Positions 1 through 7,982 of a DNA stretch of 53,721 nt are shown in pieces. The first letter of the stretch is position 1. Every line of letters begins with the position of its first letter. The notes beneath the pieces are model-generated. The model was not told the DNA's origin, made no database searches, and saw nothing but the letters and a program-made list of their open reading frames with translations. The stretch is taken from NCBI GenBank assembly GCA_945889175.1, contig CAMDBF010000004.1, positions 1-53,721 of the forward strand, in the 5' to 3' direction. The position numbers were made by a program, and so were the translations under genes. The DNA is from Rickettsia typhi. Its GTDB lineage: Bacteria; Pseudomonadota; Alphaproteobacteria; Rickettsiales; Deianiraeaceae.

Positions 1-53
1 GGTTTTTAAGATTAATAGAATAAAAGAGGTTTAATAGATATTACCCCACCCAA

Positions 54-72
54 CCTCCCCTAAGAGGGGAGG
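54..72. repeat. GC-rich hairpin
   Basis: CCTCCCCT (54-61) and AGGGGAGG (65-72) form an 8-bp perfect stem with a 3-base loop. Further C and G runs flank it (45-49 and 86-90). There is no following T run, so it does not look like a standard intrinsic terminator. It resembles small palindromic or MITE-like repeats, but only one clear copy is in this window. Confidence 0.6.
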
Positions 73-94
73 GGTTTAAGATGGTAGGGGTTAA

Positions 95-562
95 GGAAGA
101 GGTCTAATAGAAGAAATTTCTAGACCAAACAGTAAGCAAGCCCCTAAACGAGAGAGTGCGTCAATCAACGCCCAAACACAAAAGACGACACCGACACAAC
201 AGCAAGCTTTACTAAGACAAACACAAAATAATTTTATAGTAACTCAGGCTCAATTTAATCCGAATAAGCAAGCAGTTCTTAATAAAGCGAATCAGGCAAA
301 ACAAAGTTTAAATCTAAATCCTCTTGGTTCGCAAAATGTAAGCCCGCCCAAACTAGTTTCTCAAGTTGTTCACAGTAAATTAAATTATTCTGAATTTTCT
401 TGTGCTAGCAATACTCAACAATCTAAGCTAGTACAAGTTAAAAAACAACATCTAAGCAAAGCTTCAAATATTAATACAGCAGAACGGATAGCTACTAACA
501 AATATTCCGCTGTAAGACAAAAAAGGGGGGGGAATAAAAGTCGAATGATGCTAAGTGTGTAA
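95..562 (+). pseudogene. Start-less open frame encoding a Gln/Asn/Lys-rich C-terminal fragment
   Basis: The frame is open from just after an in-frame TAA at 92-94 to the TAA at 560-562, 155 sense codons. It has no ATG, GTG or TTG before two Met codons close to its end. The encoded chain is rich in Gln, Asn, Lys, Ser and Ala, with no membrane segment or domain I recognise, and ends in a short basic tail. Its 5' boundary lies at the copy of the AAGAGGTCTAATAG-like motif and just downstream of a GC-rich hairpin (54-72). A likely reading is the 3' part of a gene whose start was removed or displaced by the repeat. Other possibilities are a frameshifted continuation of the short frame beginning at ATG 81, or a non-coding frame kept open by chance. 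Confidence 0.4.
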
Positions 563-793
563 AGCTCAATCATATTGCATTATTATACCATTTCCAATTT
601 AAAATTGTACTTATATCAAAACATTGATTCCTTCTTCCTCCCCTTCTCCATTTAGGGGGGGGGGTAGTGACTGGGGGAATACAACAGACCTCTTCCGCAG
701 AACCCATAGTATAATAAATAAACCATATCTTAGTAATTAAATATTAATTTACTTAAAACAATCAAGTAAATTATCCACTACCAATTCCACCTT

Positions 794-844
794 AGGCTCG
801 GCCACCCCCCCATGCTTGCCAAAGGCAAGCTGGCGTGTGAGCCT
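794..844. repeat. GC-rich interrupted inverted repeat
   Basis: GCTTGCC (814-820) and GGCAAGC (824-830) form a perfect 7-bp stem with an AAA loop. The outer arms AGGCTC (794-799) and GAGCCT (839-844) pair again, enclosing a C-rich internal loop. The structure lies between the 3' end of the CorC-type gene and the start-less frame and is far richer in G+C than its surroundings. It could be a palindromic repeat or an RNA structure; the missing T run argues against a simple terminator. Confidence 0.55.
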
Positions 845-982
845 TGTTTTGCAGAGAGATGTATTTTTAAAAGAAATTGGTTTGAAAAAATATTCTATAT
901 AGATGAGGCTGTGAAAGAGGTCTAGTCTACTAGGACAATAGTTTGTAAATTGATTATTATTTTTTAGTCGTGCTAGGGATAT

Positions 983-2257
983 CTAAGAAGGCAACTTTGG
1001 ATGGAATTTAACAAGGGTAATTTTTACACCGTTTTTTTGAATAATTTCAAAACTATGATCCTCAATAATAAAAACCTCACCCTCGTTTGGAATCTTTTGG
1101 CAATGCTCGATGATCATTCCAGCAAGGCTTGAATAATCATCACTTGGAAAGCGCAGAGAGAACTGTTTGTTAAAATCTCTTATTTGATAATCGCCCTTTA
1201 CAATAAAGCTACCATCCTCTAGGGTTGTAAACTCCTCGCCTTTGTATGAATCATATTCGTCTTCTATGTTTCCTACTATTTCCTCTATTATATCTTCGAG
1301 GGTTAATATGCCTATCATTTCACCATATTCGTTGACAACAATTGCCATGTGGGTGCGGGTTTTTTTAAATTCAAACAATTGCTGCTTTAAATTTGTGTTG
1401 TGAGAAATAAACATTGGTTTAAAAAGCATAGCCTCTATGTCGGCCTGAGTAATGTCTTTACTTTGACGAACAAGTGATATAAGTGTTTTTACATGCAAAA
1501 TGCCAATCACCTCATCTTGATTTGTTTTATAAACTGGTATCCTGCTATGTTTGCAGCTTAATATAAAATCTAAAATAGAATCGATTTCGTCCTCTATGTT
1601 AAACATGTTAACATTTTTTTTTGGCGTCATTATACTTTCCACCTCTGTTTTACTCAAATCTAAAACGCCATCCAGCATATCTCTATCGTTTTTAACAACA
1701 GAACCATTATCGTGCAAAAAACTAATCTCGCTTTTTAAAATGTCGTAGACAGATATCACAGGTTTTTTGTCTAAGGGAAAAACTTTGAAAATGATTTTAT
1801 TAAAACTCTTTATTAAAAAGAGAATGGGATAAAATAATCTTTGAATTACAACAAAATAAGGTGCCAAAAACATGGCAAGACCATCAGCATAACTTATGGC
1901 AAAAGTTTTTGGAAGAATTTCACAAAATAATATTACAACACATATTGTTATTGCAGTTACTATTTCTATAGCATAAGGTAAGTCAGGATAGTAAGTAATT
2001 GCAAAGTATGTTGCAAGCGAAGATATTATTATATTAACTATGTTGTTAGCTATTAAGGTTGTTGATACAACATCTTCCTTTTTATTTAGTAAAGATACAA
2101 GACTTTGATAGCGTTTCTTTTTTTTACCATCATGTCTAGATTTATATATTTTTGCTATCGATGTAGCAGTGAAGGCAGTCTCCGATAGAGAAAAAACTAT
2201 CGAGAGAAAAATTAGTACTGCAAAAATTAGTATGCAGCTTACTAAACTGGGGCCCAT
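983..2257 (-). CDS. CorC/HlyC-type membrane protein (CNNM domain plus CBS pair)
   Basis: Inner-membrane protein of the hemolysin C/CorC family, linked in other bacteria to divalent-cation (Mg/Co) homeostasis. The 424-residue chain has the usual order: hydrophobic segments in an N-terminal DUF21/CNNM domain (about 1-150) with the family pattern LSxxETAF near residues 24-30 and EILPKTFA near 112-119; two CBS motifs (about 205-330) including MTPKKNV and the VVNEYGEMIGILTLEDIIEEIVG stretch; and a C-terminal CorC_HlyC domain ending in VKITLVKF. Length is typical. It is the last gene before the gene-poor first kilobase and lies about 36 bp downstream of rpsP on the same strand, so the two may be co-transcribed. 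Ion specificity cannot be read from the sequence. Confidence 0.9.
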   Translation of the reverse strand: MGPSLVSCILIFAVLIFLSIVFSLSETAFTATSIAKIYKSRHDGKKKKRYQSLVSLLNKKEDVVSTTLIANNIVNIIISSLATYFAITYYPDLPYAIEIVTAITICVVILFCEILPKTFAISYADGLAMFLAPYFVVIQRLFYPILFLIKSFNKIIFKVFPLDKKPVISVYDILKSEISFLHDNGSVVKNDRDMLDGVLDLSKTEVESIMTPKKNVNMFNIEDEIDSILDFILSCKHSRIPVYKTNQDEVIGILHVKTLISLVRQSKDITQADIEAMLFKPMFISHNTNLKQQLFEFKKTRTHMAIVVNEYGEMIGILTLEDIIEEIVGNIEDEYDSYKGEEFTTLEDGSFIVKGDYQIRDFNKQFSLRFPSDDYSSLAGMIIEHCQKIPNEGEVFIIEDHSFEIIQKNGVKITLVKFHPKLPS

Positions 2258-2293
2258 GTATTAATGGTTATTAATAAACAGAAAAACTTTTGA

Positions 2294-2755
2294 CTAAGCT
2301 TTTGCTGCAGCGACGGCAGCAGCCTTAAGAGCTGCCTCTTTTTCTTTTTTTGCCTTTTCAATAGCTGCATCTTTTTCTTTTTTTATCTTGTCAATAGCAG
2401 CTTTTCTTTCGCCTAAAGTTTTCTTTTTGTCTTTTTTTGAAATACCGTAAAATTCACCTTTTTCTGGAATAGGATCTTTGAATTTTTCAAGACCTTGAAT
2501 ACCGTTTTTGATACAGTAAAGAACAAGTGACTGAGTTGGTATAGCACCTACTGATAGCCAGTATTTTAAACGGTCTTCATTGATACTTAAAGGAGCTTGA
2601 GCCTCCTTGTGGGTACCGTCTTTTTTAGCAAGGGGATTTCTAAATCCAATTTTTTCAATAAATCCTGCATCTCTTTTAGATCTAGCATTAGCTACTACAA
2701 TTGAAAAGAAAGCTTGGTGAGTTCTACCGCCTCTGGCAAATCTGATTTTAAGCAT
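2294..2755 (-). CDS. rpsP: 30S ribosomal protein bS16 with basic Ala/Lys tail
   Basis: Small-subunit protein bS16. I start it at the ATG at 2755 because the product then begins MLKIRFARGG, the canonical bS16 N-terminus; an upstream in-frame ATG at 2782 would add nine residues unlike the family. The core (about 1-90) carries SIVVANARSKRDAGFIEKIGFRNPL and the conserved LSVGAIPT region. After it follows an extension of about 60 residues rich in Lys, Ala and Glu, probably a helical basic tail, making 153 residues against roughly 80-90 for the core alone. Such tails are known in alphaproteobacterial bS16. The usual neighbours rimM, trmD and rplS are absent. A good promoter lies just upstream. Confidence 0.96.
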   Translation of the reverse strand: MLKIRFARGGRTHQAFFSIVVANARSKRDAGFIEKIGFRNPLAKKDGTHKEAQAPLSINEDRLKYWLSVGAIPTQSLVLYCIKNGIQGLEKFKDPIPEKGEFYGISKKDKKKTLGERKAAIDKIKKEKDAAIEKAKKEKEAALKAAAVAAAKA

Positions 2756-2803
2756 AAAAACTACTAAGTTTTTAAATAACAATAATAAAATTAAGGAATA
2801 TGT

Positions 2804-2831
2804 ATTTTAAAAATAACACATCATAAGTCAA
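2804..2831 (-). promoter_or_regulatory. Sigma-70-type promoter for rpsP
   Basis: Read on the minus strand, TTGACT (2831-2826) is followed after 16 bases by TAAAAT (2809-2804), placing a start about 45 bases before the rpsP ATG. Five of six bases match consensus in each box. It is back to back with the promoter proposed for the TonB-dependent receptor gene. Confidence 0.6.
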
Positions 2832-2856
2832 GTTTATATTTTAAAAATTTTATTCT

Positions 2857-2865
2857 TGCTATAAT
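2857..2865 (+). promoter_or_regulatory. Extended -10 promoter upstream of the receptor gene
   Basis: TGCTATAAT is a perfect extended -10 element (TG, one base, TATAAT) about 60 bases before the receptor ATG at 2927. No good -35 box is seen at normal spacing, which is typical of extended -10 promoters. I see no clear Fur-box palindrome around it, so iron control is not shown by the sequence. Confidence 0.5.
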
Positions 2866-2926
2866 AATAAAAATTTTTTAGCATAAAGTCCAAGAATGAA
2901 AATTCATATATTTTTTAATAAAAATT

Positions 2927-5098
2927 ATGCAAGATACTAAAATTTTACTGATTTCTACGACTCTTGCATCCCTACTTTGCTTAAGCAACCATTCTTTTGC
3001 TAAAGAAAACGATCAATATCAAACAATTACAGTTGTTGCAACCAAAACTGCAAGGGATAACTTTGCCCCACCATCAATGTCGCTTGTTGAAAGTAAGAAT
3101 TCGTCACAAAATTTTAACGCCCAAACATTACCAGAAATGCTGAAGAATGTTAATGGAGTTGATTTTACTGGTGGCCCTTTGAGAAACGGAAACGAAGCTC
3201 GCATGCGTGGGTATTCAAGTAACGGTATAATAATACTTCTTGATGGAACAAGGCAAAACTTTAACTCTGGTCACTCTGGTAGATTGTTTTTAGAGCCAGA
3301 GCTTTTAAAGCAAGTTGACATTGTAAAAGGATCGCAGTCATCAACATATGGAAGTGGAGGACTAGGTGGCGTGATGTCATTTACCACAAAAGACGCATCG
3401 GACATGCTTGAAGATGGCAAAAAACATGGCTACAATCTTAAATCTACATATTCAAGCGTAAGTAACGAAACTTCGGTTTCAGCATCTTCTTTTGCGGTCA
3501 ATGACAAAATTGATGTTGTGTCAAATGTTGTCTACAGGGACTCTGGTGATATAAAACTTGGTAACGGACAGACTTTAACAAATACCAGCGATAAAATTTG
3601 GAGTGGTTTAACAAAATTAACTTATAAAATTGATGACAAGCAAAGCGTTAAACTTAACTTACAAGGCAGTGATATTAAATCAAAAGAATTTGCAAATCCT
3701 CAGCAATCAAGCGGTGGAGATAGCGCTTTTTTAACAGACAAAACAACTAAAGTCTATACCGCTGCACTAGGTTACAAATATAATGCTAAAAACGACAAGT
3801 TAAATCTTGAAACCAATTTATACAATACAAAAACTTCTATTGATTATATAAGAACAGGTGCTTCAACTGGACAGTCAACAACATCTGTAAGAACTTTGCC
3901 CATAGGCTCTGGCAGAGATAGAAGCTACAACACTATTGGTTTTGACATTCAAAATACATCAAAAATTAATATAAAAGATAGATACAAAAATACTCTTGTT
4001 TACGGCTTAAATTATTTTAGAGATTCTCAAAATTCAAGTTCAAATGGTGGCAAGTGGAGCTTGGTACCTAATGGTGTAAATACAGTCTACGGCCTATTCG
4101 CTCAAAACGAAATAGATATAAAAACAAACATAGGTAGCTTTATTTTACTACCAGCATTAAGATACGATAGATACATAAGCACATCATCAGATGTTTTAAA
4201 TAGTAAGGATACAAATAGTGCATTTTCACCAAAGTTTGGCTTAACATATAAACCAAAGGATTGGGTAATGACTTTTGTTAATTACTCTTATGGATTTAGA
4301 GCACCAAATATTACCGAAAAATATGCTAATGGTCAACATTATAATGCAGGATTTTATGTCAATAATTTTGTTGCAAACTCACACCTAAAGGCCGAAACAA
4401 ATAGAACTCTAGAAGGCGGTTTTGGCTTTGATTTTAAAGATAAAATTCAAAAAAGTGACAGACTAACATTTAAAACATCTGCTTATTACACACAAAGTTA
4501 TAATTTTATAAATCAAGTTATAGATGATACCTCTGTTGCCCCAAAAATGGGAAACAGAGGTCCAGTGTGCAACCTGAGCTTATCATCTTCCCGACTCAAT
4601 CCGTCCTGCTGGACTGGTAGTGGAATTACTCAGTATTTAAATGTTGACAGAGCCATCATTAAAGGTTTTGATATCGATTTAAAATACCAAAGTTCTAATT
4701 TTAATGCAGACATAGGTTATGCTGAAGTTAATGCTTACGAAAAAGCTAGCGGCAAGCAACTTTTTTCAAGTTCTCCAAAAACCCTAAAGGCAGGAATTCA
4801 TTATAATATAAATAACTTTACAATTGGATGGAGGGGTGCATTTGTTAAATCATTTGACTACACAGCTACAAACAGTGCCTACGAAGTTAATCCAGATCTT
4901 GCATCCCGTGGTCAATACTTTAGCCCTACAAGAGCTGGTTACAGCTTACACGATGTTTATGCTCAGTACTTCTTTAAAAAACACGCAAGCATCAACTTAG
5001 GTGTTGATAATGTATTTAACAAGGCTTATAGAGTAGTCAATACGGCAAACTATCAACCGGGTCGTAACTACAAAGCTGGTTTTTCATTAAATTTTTAA
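2927..5098 (+). CDS. TonB-dependent outer-membrane receptor, haem/haemoprotein type
   Basis: A 723-residue outer-membrane gated channel that would import haem or a haem-protein ligand using TonB-ExbB-ExbD energy. Visible parts are: a signal peptide (about 1-25, cleavage after SFA); a TonB box near residues 32-39 (QTITVVAT); a plug domain with LPEMLKNVNGVDF, RMRGY and the LLDGTR and VDIVKGSQSSTYGSGGLGG patterns; then a beta-barrel ending in an aromatic C-terminus (SLNF). The haem-receptor signature is present: FRAP at 457-460, a His at 471 and NSHL at 484-487 in place of the usual NPNL. Two Cys near residues 549 and 561 could bridge an extracellular loop. rpiB follows after 18 bases. No tonB, exbB or haem-uptake permease is in the window. 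Haem specificity rests on the FRAP/His/NPNL-like boxes and is a family inference. Confidence 0.88.
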   Translation: MQDTKILLISTTLASLLCLSNHSFAKENDQYQTITVVATKTARDNFAPPSMSLVESKNSSQNFNAQTLPEMLKNVNGVDFTGGPLRNGNEARMRGYSSNGIIILLDGTRQNFNSGHSGRLFLEPELLKQVDIVKGSQSSTYGSGGLGGVMSFTTKDASDMLEDGKKHGYNLKSTYSSVSNETSVSASSFAVNDKIDVVSNVVYRDSGDIKLGNGQTLTNTSDKIWSGLTKLTYKIDDKQSVKLNLQGSDIKSKEFANPQQSSGGDSAFLTDKTTKVYTAALGYKYNAKNDKLNLETNLYNTKTSIDYIRTGASTGQSTTSVRTLPIGSGRDRSYNTIGFDIQNTSKINIKDRYKNTLVYGLNYFRDSQNSSSNGGKWSLVPNGVNTVYGLFAQNEIDIKTNIGSFILLPALRYDRYISTSSDVLNSKDTNSAFSPKFGLTYKPKDWVMTFVNYSYGFRAPNITEKYANGQHYNAGFYVNNFVANSHLKAETNRTLEGGFGFDFKDKIQKSDRLTFKTSAYYTQSYNFINQVIDDTSVAPKMGNRGPVCNLSLSSSRLNPSCWTGSGITQYLNVDRAIIKGFDIDLKYQSSNFNADIGYAEVNAYEKASGKQLFSSSPKTLKAGIHYNINNFTIGWRGAFVKSFDYTATNSAYEVNPDLASRGQYFSPTRAGYSLHDVYAQYFFKKHASINLGVDNVFNKAYRVVNTANYQPGRNYKAGFSLNF

Positions 5099-5116
5099 TC
5101 CCGTAGGTATTGAAAA

Positions 5117-5584
5117 ATGAAGACTTTAATTATTGCAAGTGATCACGCTGGGTTTGAACTTAAAACATCAATTCTTAAGGATTCATTTGCAAATCAATTA
5201 AAGATTAATTTTATTAATTGCGGCACCGATAACAATCAATCTTGTGACTACCCAGACTACGCAAATAAAGCAATTAACCTATATCAAGATTTGATGAAAA
5301 CTGAATCTGAAAAGGATATTTTTATTTTATTAATTTGCGGTAGTGGCATAGGAGTCAGCATCATAGCAAATCGCTACACATTTATTAGGGCTGCATTGTG
5401 CTACGATACAGAGCTTTCGGCTTTAGCCCGTGAGCATAACAATGCAAACTGCCTTTGTCTTGGTTCAAGATTTACCGATGTAACGAAGGCAAAAAACATC
5501 ATAACATCTTTTGTTACCACGGAATTTGACATTAAAAACGACAGACATGTAAAAAGAGTTGACAAATTATCCAAACCAATTTAA
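5117..5584 (+). CDS. rpiB: Ribose-5-phosphate isomerase B
   Basis: Interconverts ribose 5-phosphate and ribulose 5-phosphate in the non-oxidative pentose phosphate pathway. The 155-residue chain has the RpiB/LacAB fold signatures: ASDHAGFELK at 8-17, the catalytic Cys in CGSGIG (Cys74), and AREHNNAN with the catalytic-site His107, then the C-terminal KRVDKL pattern. Length matches the family. It sits 18 bases after the receptor gene and 37 bases before rpmJ on the same strand, so receptor, rpiB, rpmJ and ispD may share a transcript, though their functions are unrelated. Confidence 0.95.
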   Translation: MKTLIIASDHAGFELKTSILKDSFANQLKINFINCGTDNNQSCDYPDYANKAINLYQDLMKTESEKDIFILLICGSGIGVSIIANRYTFIRAALCYDTELSALAREHNNANCLCLGSRFTDVTKAKNIITSFVTTEFDIKNDRHVKRVDKLSKPI

Positions 5585-5621
5585 GATATAAGACTGTTAT
5601 TTGTATATTAATTTAAGTTTT

Positions 5622-5744
5622 ATGAAGTGCGTTTCCTCAATCAAAAGTGCTAGAAAGCGTGATAAAAACTGCCAAGTTGTAAAAAGAGGCAAAAGACTTA
5701 TCGTTATTAACAAAAAAAATCCAAGATTTAAAGCAAAACAATAA
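5622..5744 (+). CDS. rpmJ: 50S ribosomal protein bL36
   Basis: A 40-residue basic protein reading [20 protein letters not shown] then [20 protein letters not shown], an end-to-end match to bacterial bL36 of the longer alphaproteobacterial type, with VKRxxRxxVINKKNxRFKAxQ at the C-terminus. It has Cys at 3 and 17 but not the full zinc-binding set of the C+ form. It lies between rpiB and ispD and ends seven bases before the ispD ATG. It is easily missed because it is so short. Confidence 0.95.
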   Translation: MKCVSSIKSARKRDKNCQVVKRGKRLIVINKKNPRFKAKQ

Positions 5745-5751
5745 GTTACTG

Positions 5752-6456
5752 ATGCAAAACATTGCAATTGTTTTAGCTGGCGGTAACTCTACTAGATTTA
5801 ACTCTAAATGCAAACTTACACACAGGCTTAACAACAATCTAAGTGTGATACAAAATACTGTATCAACTTTTCTATACTCCAATACTATTGACATCATCAT
5901 TATTGTATCTTCTAGTAAAGATATAAGGCAAGATATTTCGATATTACAGCAAACTAAACCATTGTTCTTCACTGAAGGAGGTCAAACAAGATTTGCTAGC
6001 CTACTAAATGCGATATCTTGCATTAAAAAAGACCTTAAAATAGACGAAAGTTTGATAAATTTATTTATTCACGATGGTGCCAGACCTCTTTTGACAGATG
6101 CCCTTGTACAAAAATTAAATCAATCTCTATCAATTCACAATGCAGTTATCCCAGTTACCGCCATTAGCGAAACCGTAAAAAGTGTTAATGCTAACAATAT
6201 ATCAATAGTCGCAAGCGTAAATAGAGAGAGTTTAAAACTCGCCCAAACTCCACAATGTTTTTACATGCCGTTTTTTGAAGAATGCCTCAATTTAGCTAAT
6301 GTTGAAAAAGAGAGCCATAAAATAACAGATGATGCATCAGTTGTAGAGCTCGCAGGCAAGGCAGTGAGCTACATAGAAGGCGAAAAAACTAACATAAAAA
6401 TTACAATCAAAGATGATATTTTATTTGCCAACTTTTATCTTAGTCTACTTACATAA
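5752..6456 (+). CDS. ispD: 2-C-methyl-D-erythritol 4-phosphate cytidylyltransferase
   Basis: Third step of the MEP isoprenoid pathway: joins CTP and MEP to give CDP-methylerythritol. The 234-residue chain has the nucleotidyltransferase fold, with a glycine-rich start LAGGNSTRF (8-16, retaining Arg15), HDGARPLL near residues 105-112, VTAISETVK, LAQTPQCFYM, ITDDASVVE and the closing GEKTNIKIT motif. The first glycine loop reads GGNSTRF rather than the common AAGxGxRM. It is a single-domain enzyme, not the IspDF fusion found in some alphaproteobacteria. It converges with rsmI, leaving 15 bases between the two stops. Confidence 0.92.
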   Translation: MQNIAIVLAGGNSTRFNSKCKLTHRLNNNLSVIQNTVSTFLYSNTIDIIIIVSSSKDIRQDISILQQTKPLFFTEGGQTRFASLLNAISCIKKDLKIDESLINLFIHDGARPLLTDALVQKLNQSLSIHNAVIPVTAISETVKSVNANNISIVASVNRESLKLAQTPQCFYMPFFEECLNLANVEKESHKITDDASVVELAGKAVSYIEGEKTNIKITIKDDILFANFYLSLLT

Positions 6457-6471
6457 AATCTATATTGGGCA

Positions 6472-7413
6472 TTATTTTTTGTAATTAAGTATCTCCGCAT
6501 AAAGGATTTTTTTGTTAATCTCTGCATTGGGATAAATTTGGCTTATTAATTGTATGCAATCCTGCGTTTTTATTTGCTTTGCAAAATGATTGTCGGCAAA
6601 AAACTTAGCACATAGCTCTGCCTCGCTTATCACCTGACTCTTAGTTTGAGTAAGATTGTCACAATATAGCAATAAAACAATCTCGCCTTTGATGTTGTTA
6701 ATTTTATCACTCAATTTTTTGTCTGCTTTTAAATCCTTGATATTAAAGGTAAAAAACTCTTCATGAATTTTACTAATCTCTCTTGCTATGCCAACCTTAA
6801 TATCATCTTGCAACTCAACCCCTATGGAGCTAAGAGTTTTAGGTAATGATTTTGGATTTTCAAAAAAAATGATATTAAATGCCCTGTGTAAATCTTTAGA
6901 TTTAATTTTTTTTATCTTATCCTCATCGAAAAACCCCATAAAACAAAACTCATTTTGCATAAAGCCAGCAAGGCTAATAGCCGAACTTAAAGCACAAGCA
7001 CCTGGTATGGTAAAAACCTCAATGCCGTTATCCTTAGATGCCTGAACGATTAGATGCCCCGGATCTGATACCAATGGTGTTCCAGCATCGCTTATAATAC
7101 TAATTATATCGCCCTGCTTTAGGTGTTCAATTATTTTATCAAGCCCTTGTTTTAAAATAAAATCATTGTAATGAAGTAAAACTTTCTCCTTAATACCAAG
7201 TCTTGAAAGCATTTTAAAGCTAAGTCTTGTATCCTCGCAAAGTATTATATTGCTGCGATTTAAAATATTAACAGCTCTAAGTCCAACATCACCAATATTA
7301 CCTATTGGGGTTGAAACTATGTAAAGCCCAGATTTAATTTGTTGTTCATTAACTGATTTAATGATTTGTTCACTAGCGTATTGCATTTGATTTTTTATAT
7401 AATTTTTTCCCAA
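6472..7413 (-). CDS. rsmI: 16S rRNA (cytidine-1402-2'-O)-methyltransferase
   Basis: Methylates the 2'-OH of C1402 in the ribosomal decoding centre. The 313-residue chain has the tetrapyrrole-methylase fold with the RsmI patterns GLYIVSTPIGNIGD (about 28-41), ILCEDTR, HYNDF, IISDAGTPLVSDPG (about 107-120) and the IPGACALSSAISLAG stretch. The start at 7413 overlaps the end of holC by 19 bases; an ATG at 7386 nine codons on would remove the overlap and keep the whole domain, so the true start is uncertain. It is the last gene of the ybaB-holC-rsmI set. Confidence 0.94.
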   Translation of the reverse strand: MGKNYIKNQMQYASEQIIKSVNEQQIKSGLYIVSTPIGNIGDVGLRAVNILNRSNIILCEDTRLSFKMLSRLGIKEKVLLHYNDFILKQGLDKIIEHLKQGDIISIISDAGTPLVSDPGHLIVQASKDNGIEVFTIPGACALSSAISLAGFMQNEFCFMGFFDEDKIKKIKSKDLHRAFNIIFFENPKSLPKTLSSIGVELQDDIKVGIAREISKIHEEFFTFNIKDLKADKKLSDKINNIKGEIVLLLYCDNLTQTKSQVISEAELCAKFFADNHFAKQIKTQDCIQLISQIYPNAEINKKILYAEILNYKK

Positions 7414-7958
7414 GTTTTTAAAGCATTTGTATTATCCCACAAGTTATATTTAATGCAGGATGTTTTTAAAAATTCTATAAATTTTGCAAAAATGTTAAAT
7501 CTATCTAAAACTTTATCATCATCACAAAAAATTACACATATGGAGTGCAAAGTTTTTAAATCATTACCTTTCAAATAAATACTATCAATGAAATTTTGCA
7601 AGTTTAAAATACTTAAAGCAAGCTCTTCCAGTGAATATTTTAAAGGAACCGGCATTATGACACTTGATGCCTTTAGTGACAATTCCAAACTTGCACCTAT
7701 ATGATTTATTTTTGCCAAATCATAGCCAGAATAAATCAATGCCTCGTTTGATTCTGATTGGAAATGTGGTATAAATTTAGCTGAAGAATATGTCCACATG
7801 AGCCTGTCAAACTCGTTAGCATAATCCTTAGACTGGATAAAGACAAAAAAATTATCACCAGAGGTATAAATTTTGTCGCAAATTGCAATACTTGTTGACT
7901 CAATAGAATCGGAGCTTGTTTTGTAGAGTTTTATCTGCAAACTTAGCTCCGGATTCAT
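7395..7958 (-). CDS. holC: DNA polymerase III chi subunit-like protein
   Basis: Probable clamp-loader accessory subunit chi, which links the replicase to single-strand-binding protein. The 187-residue chain carries the family pattern of an N-terminal LSLQIKLYKTSS strand, an acidic FVFIQSKDYANEFDRLMWTYS stretch and SAKFIPHFQSESNEAL (about 60-75), comparable to the DExLWxxxxxSFVPH region of HolC. The C-terminal helix FNIFAKFIEFLK also fits. It is longer and more divergent than gammaproteobacterial chi (about 150 residues), so the call rests on the short motifs. It lies 24 bases after ybaB and overlaps rsmI. Confidence 0.75.
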   Translation of the reverse strand: MNPELSLQIKLYKTSSDSIESTSIAICDKIYTSGDNFFVFIQSKDYANEFDRLMWTYSSAKFIPHFQSESNEALIYSGYDLAKINHIGASLELSLKASSVIMPVPLKYSLEELALSILNLQNFIDSIYLKGNDLKTLHSICVIFCDDDKVLDRFNIFAKFIEFLKTSCIKYNLWDNTNALKTWEKII

Positions 7959-7982
7959 TTGGATTGTAAATTATTTATTATA

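Larger units (their letters stand above)
1..982. other. Gene-poor region with GC-rich hairpins and short repeats
   Basis: No intact gene starts and ends here. The stretch holds three G/C-rich patches that stand out in an AT-rich genome (about 45-90, 627-664 and 794-844), several copies of a short motif related to AAGAGGTCTAATAG, and one long frame without a start codon (95-562), each listed separately. From 563 to 982 I see no coding frame worth calling on either strand. The mixture of hairpins, motif copies and a start-less frame looks like the remains of an inserted or decayed element, but I see no transposase or recognisable terminal repeats. Confidence 0.6.

Noticed and set aside
1-110. 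CRISPR array or insertion sequence at the left edge
   Set aside because: Repeats are few, irregular and degenerate, there are no regular spacers, and no transposase or terminal direct repeats are seen.
5637-5972. 111-codon minus-strand frame opposite rpmJ and ispD
   Set aside because: It overlaps two clear genes on the other strand and is hydrophobic only because of the reverse complement of their codons.
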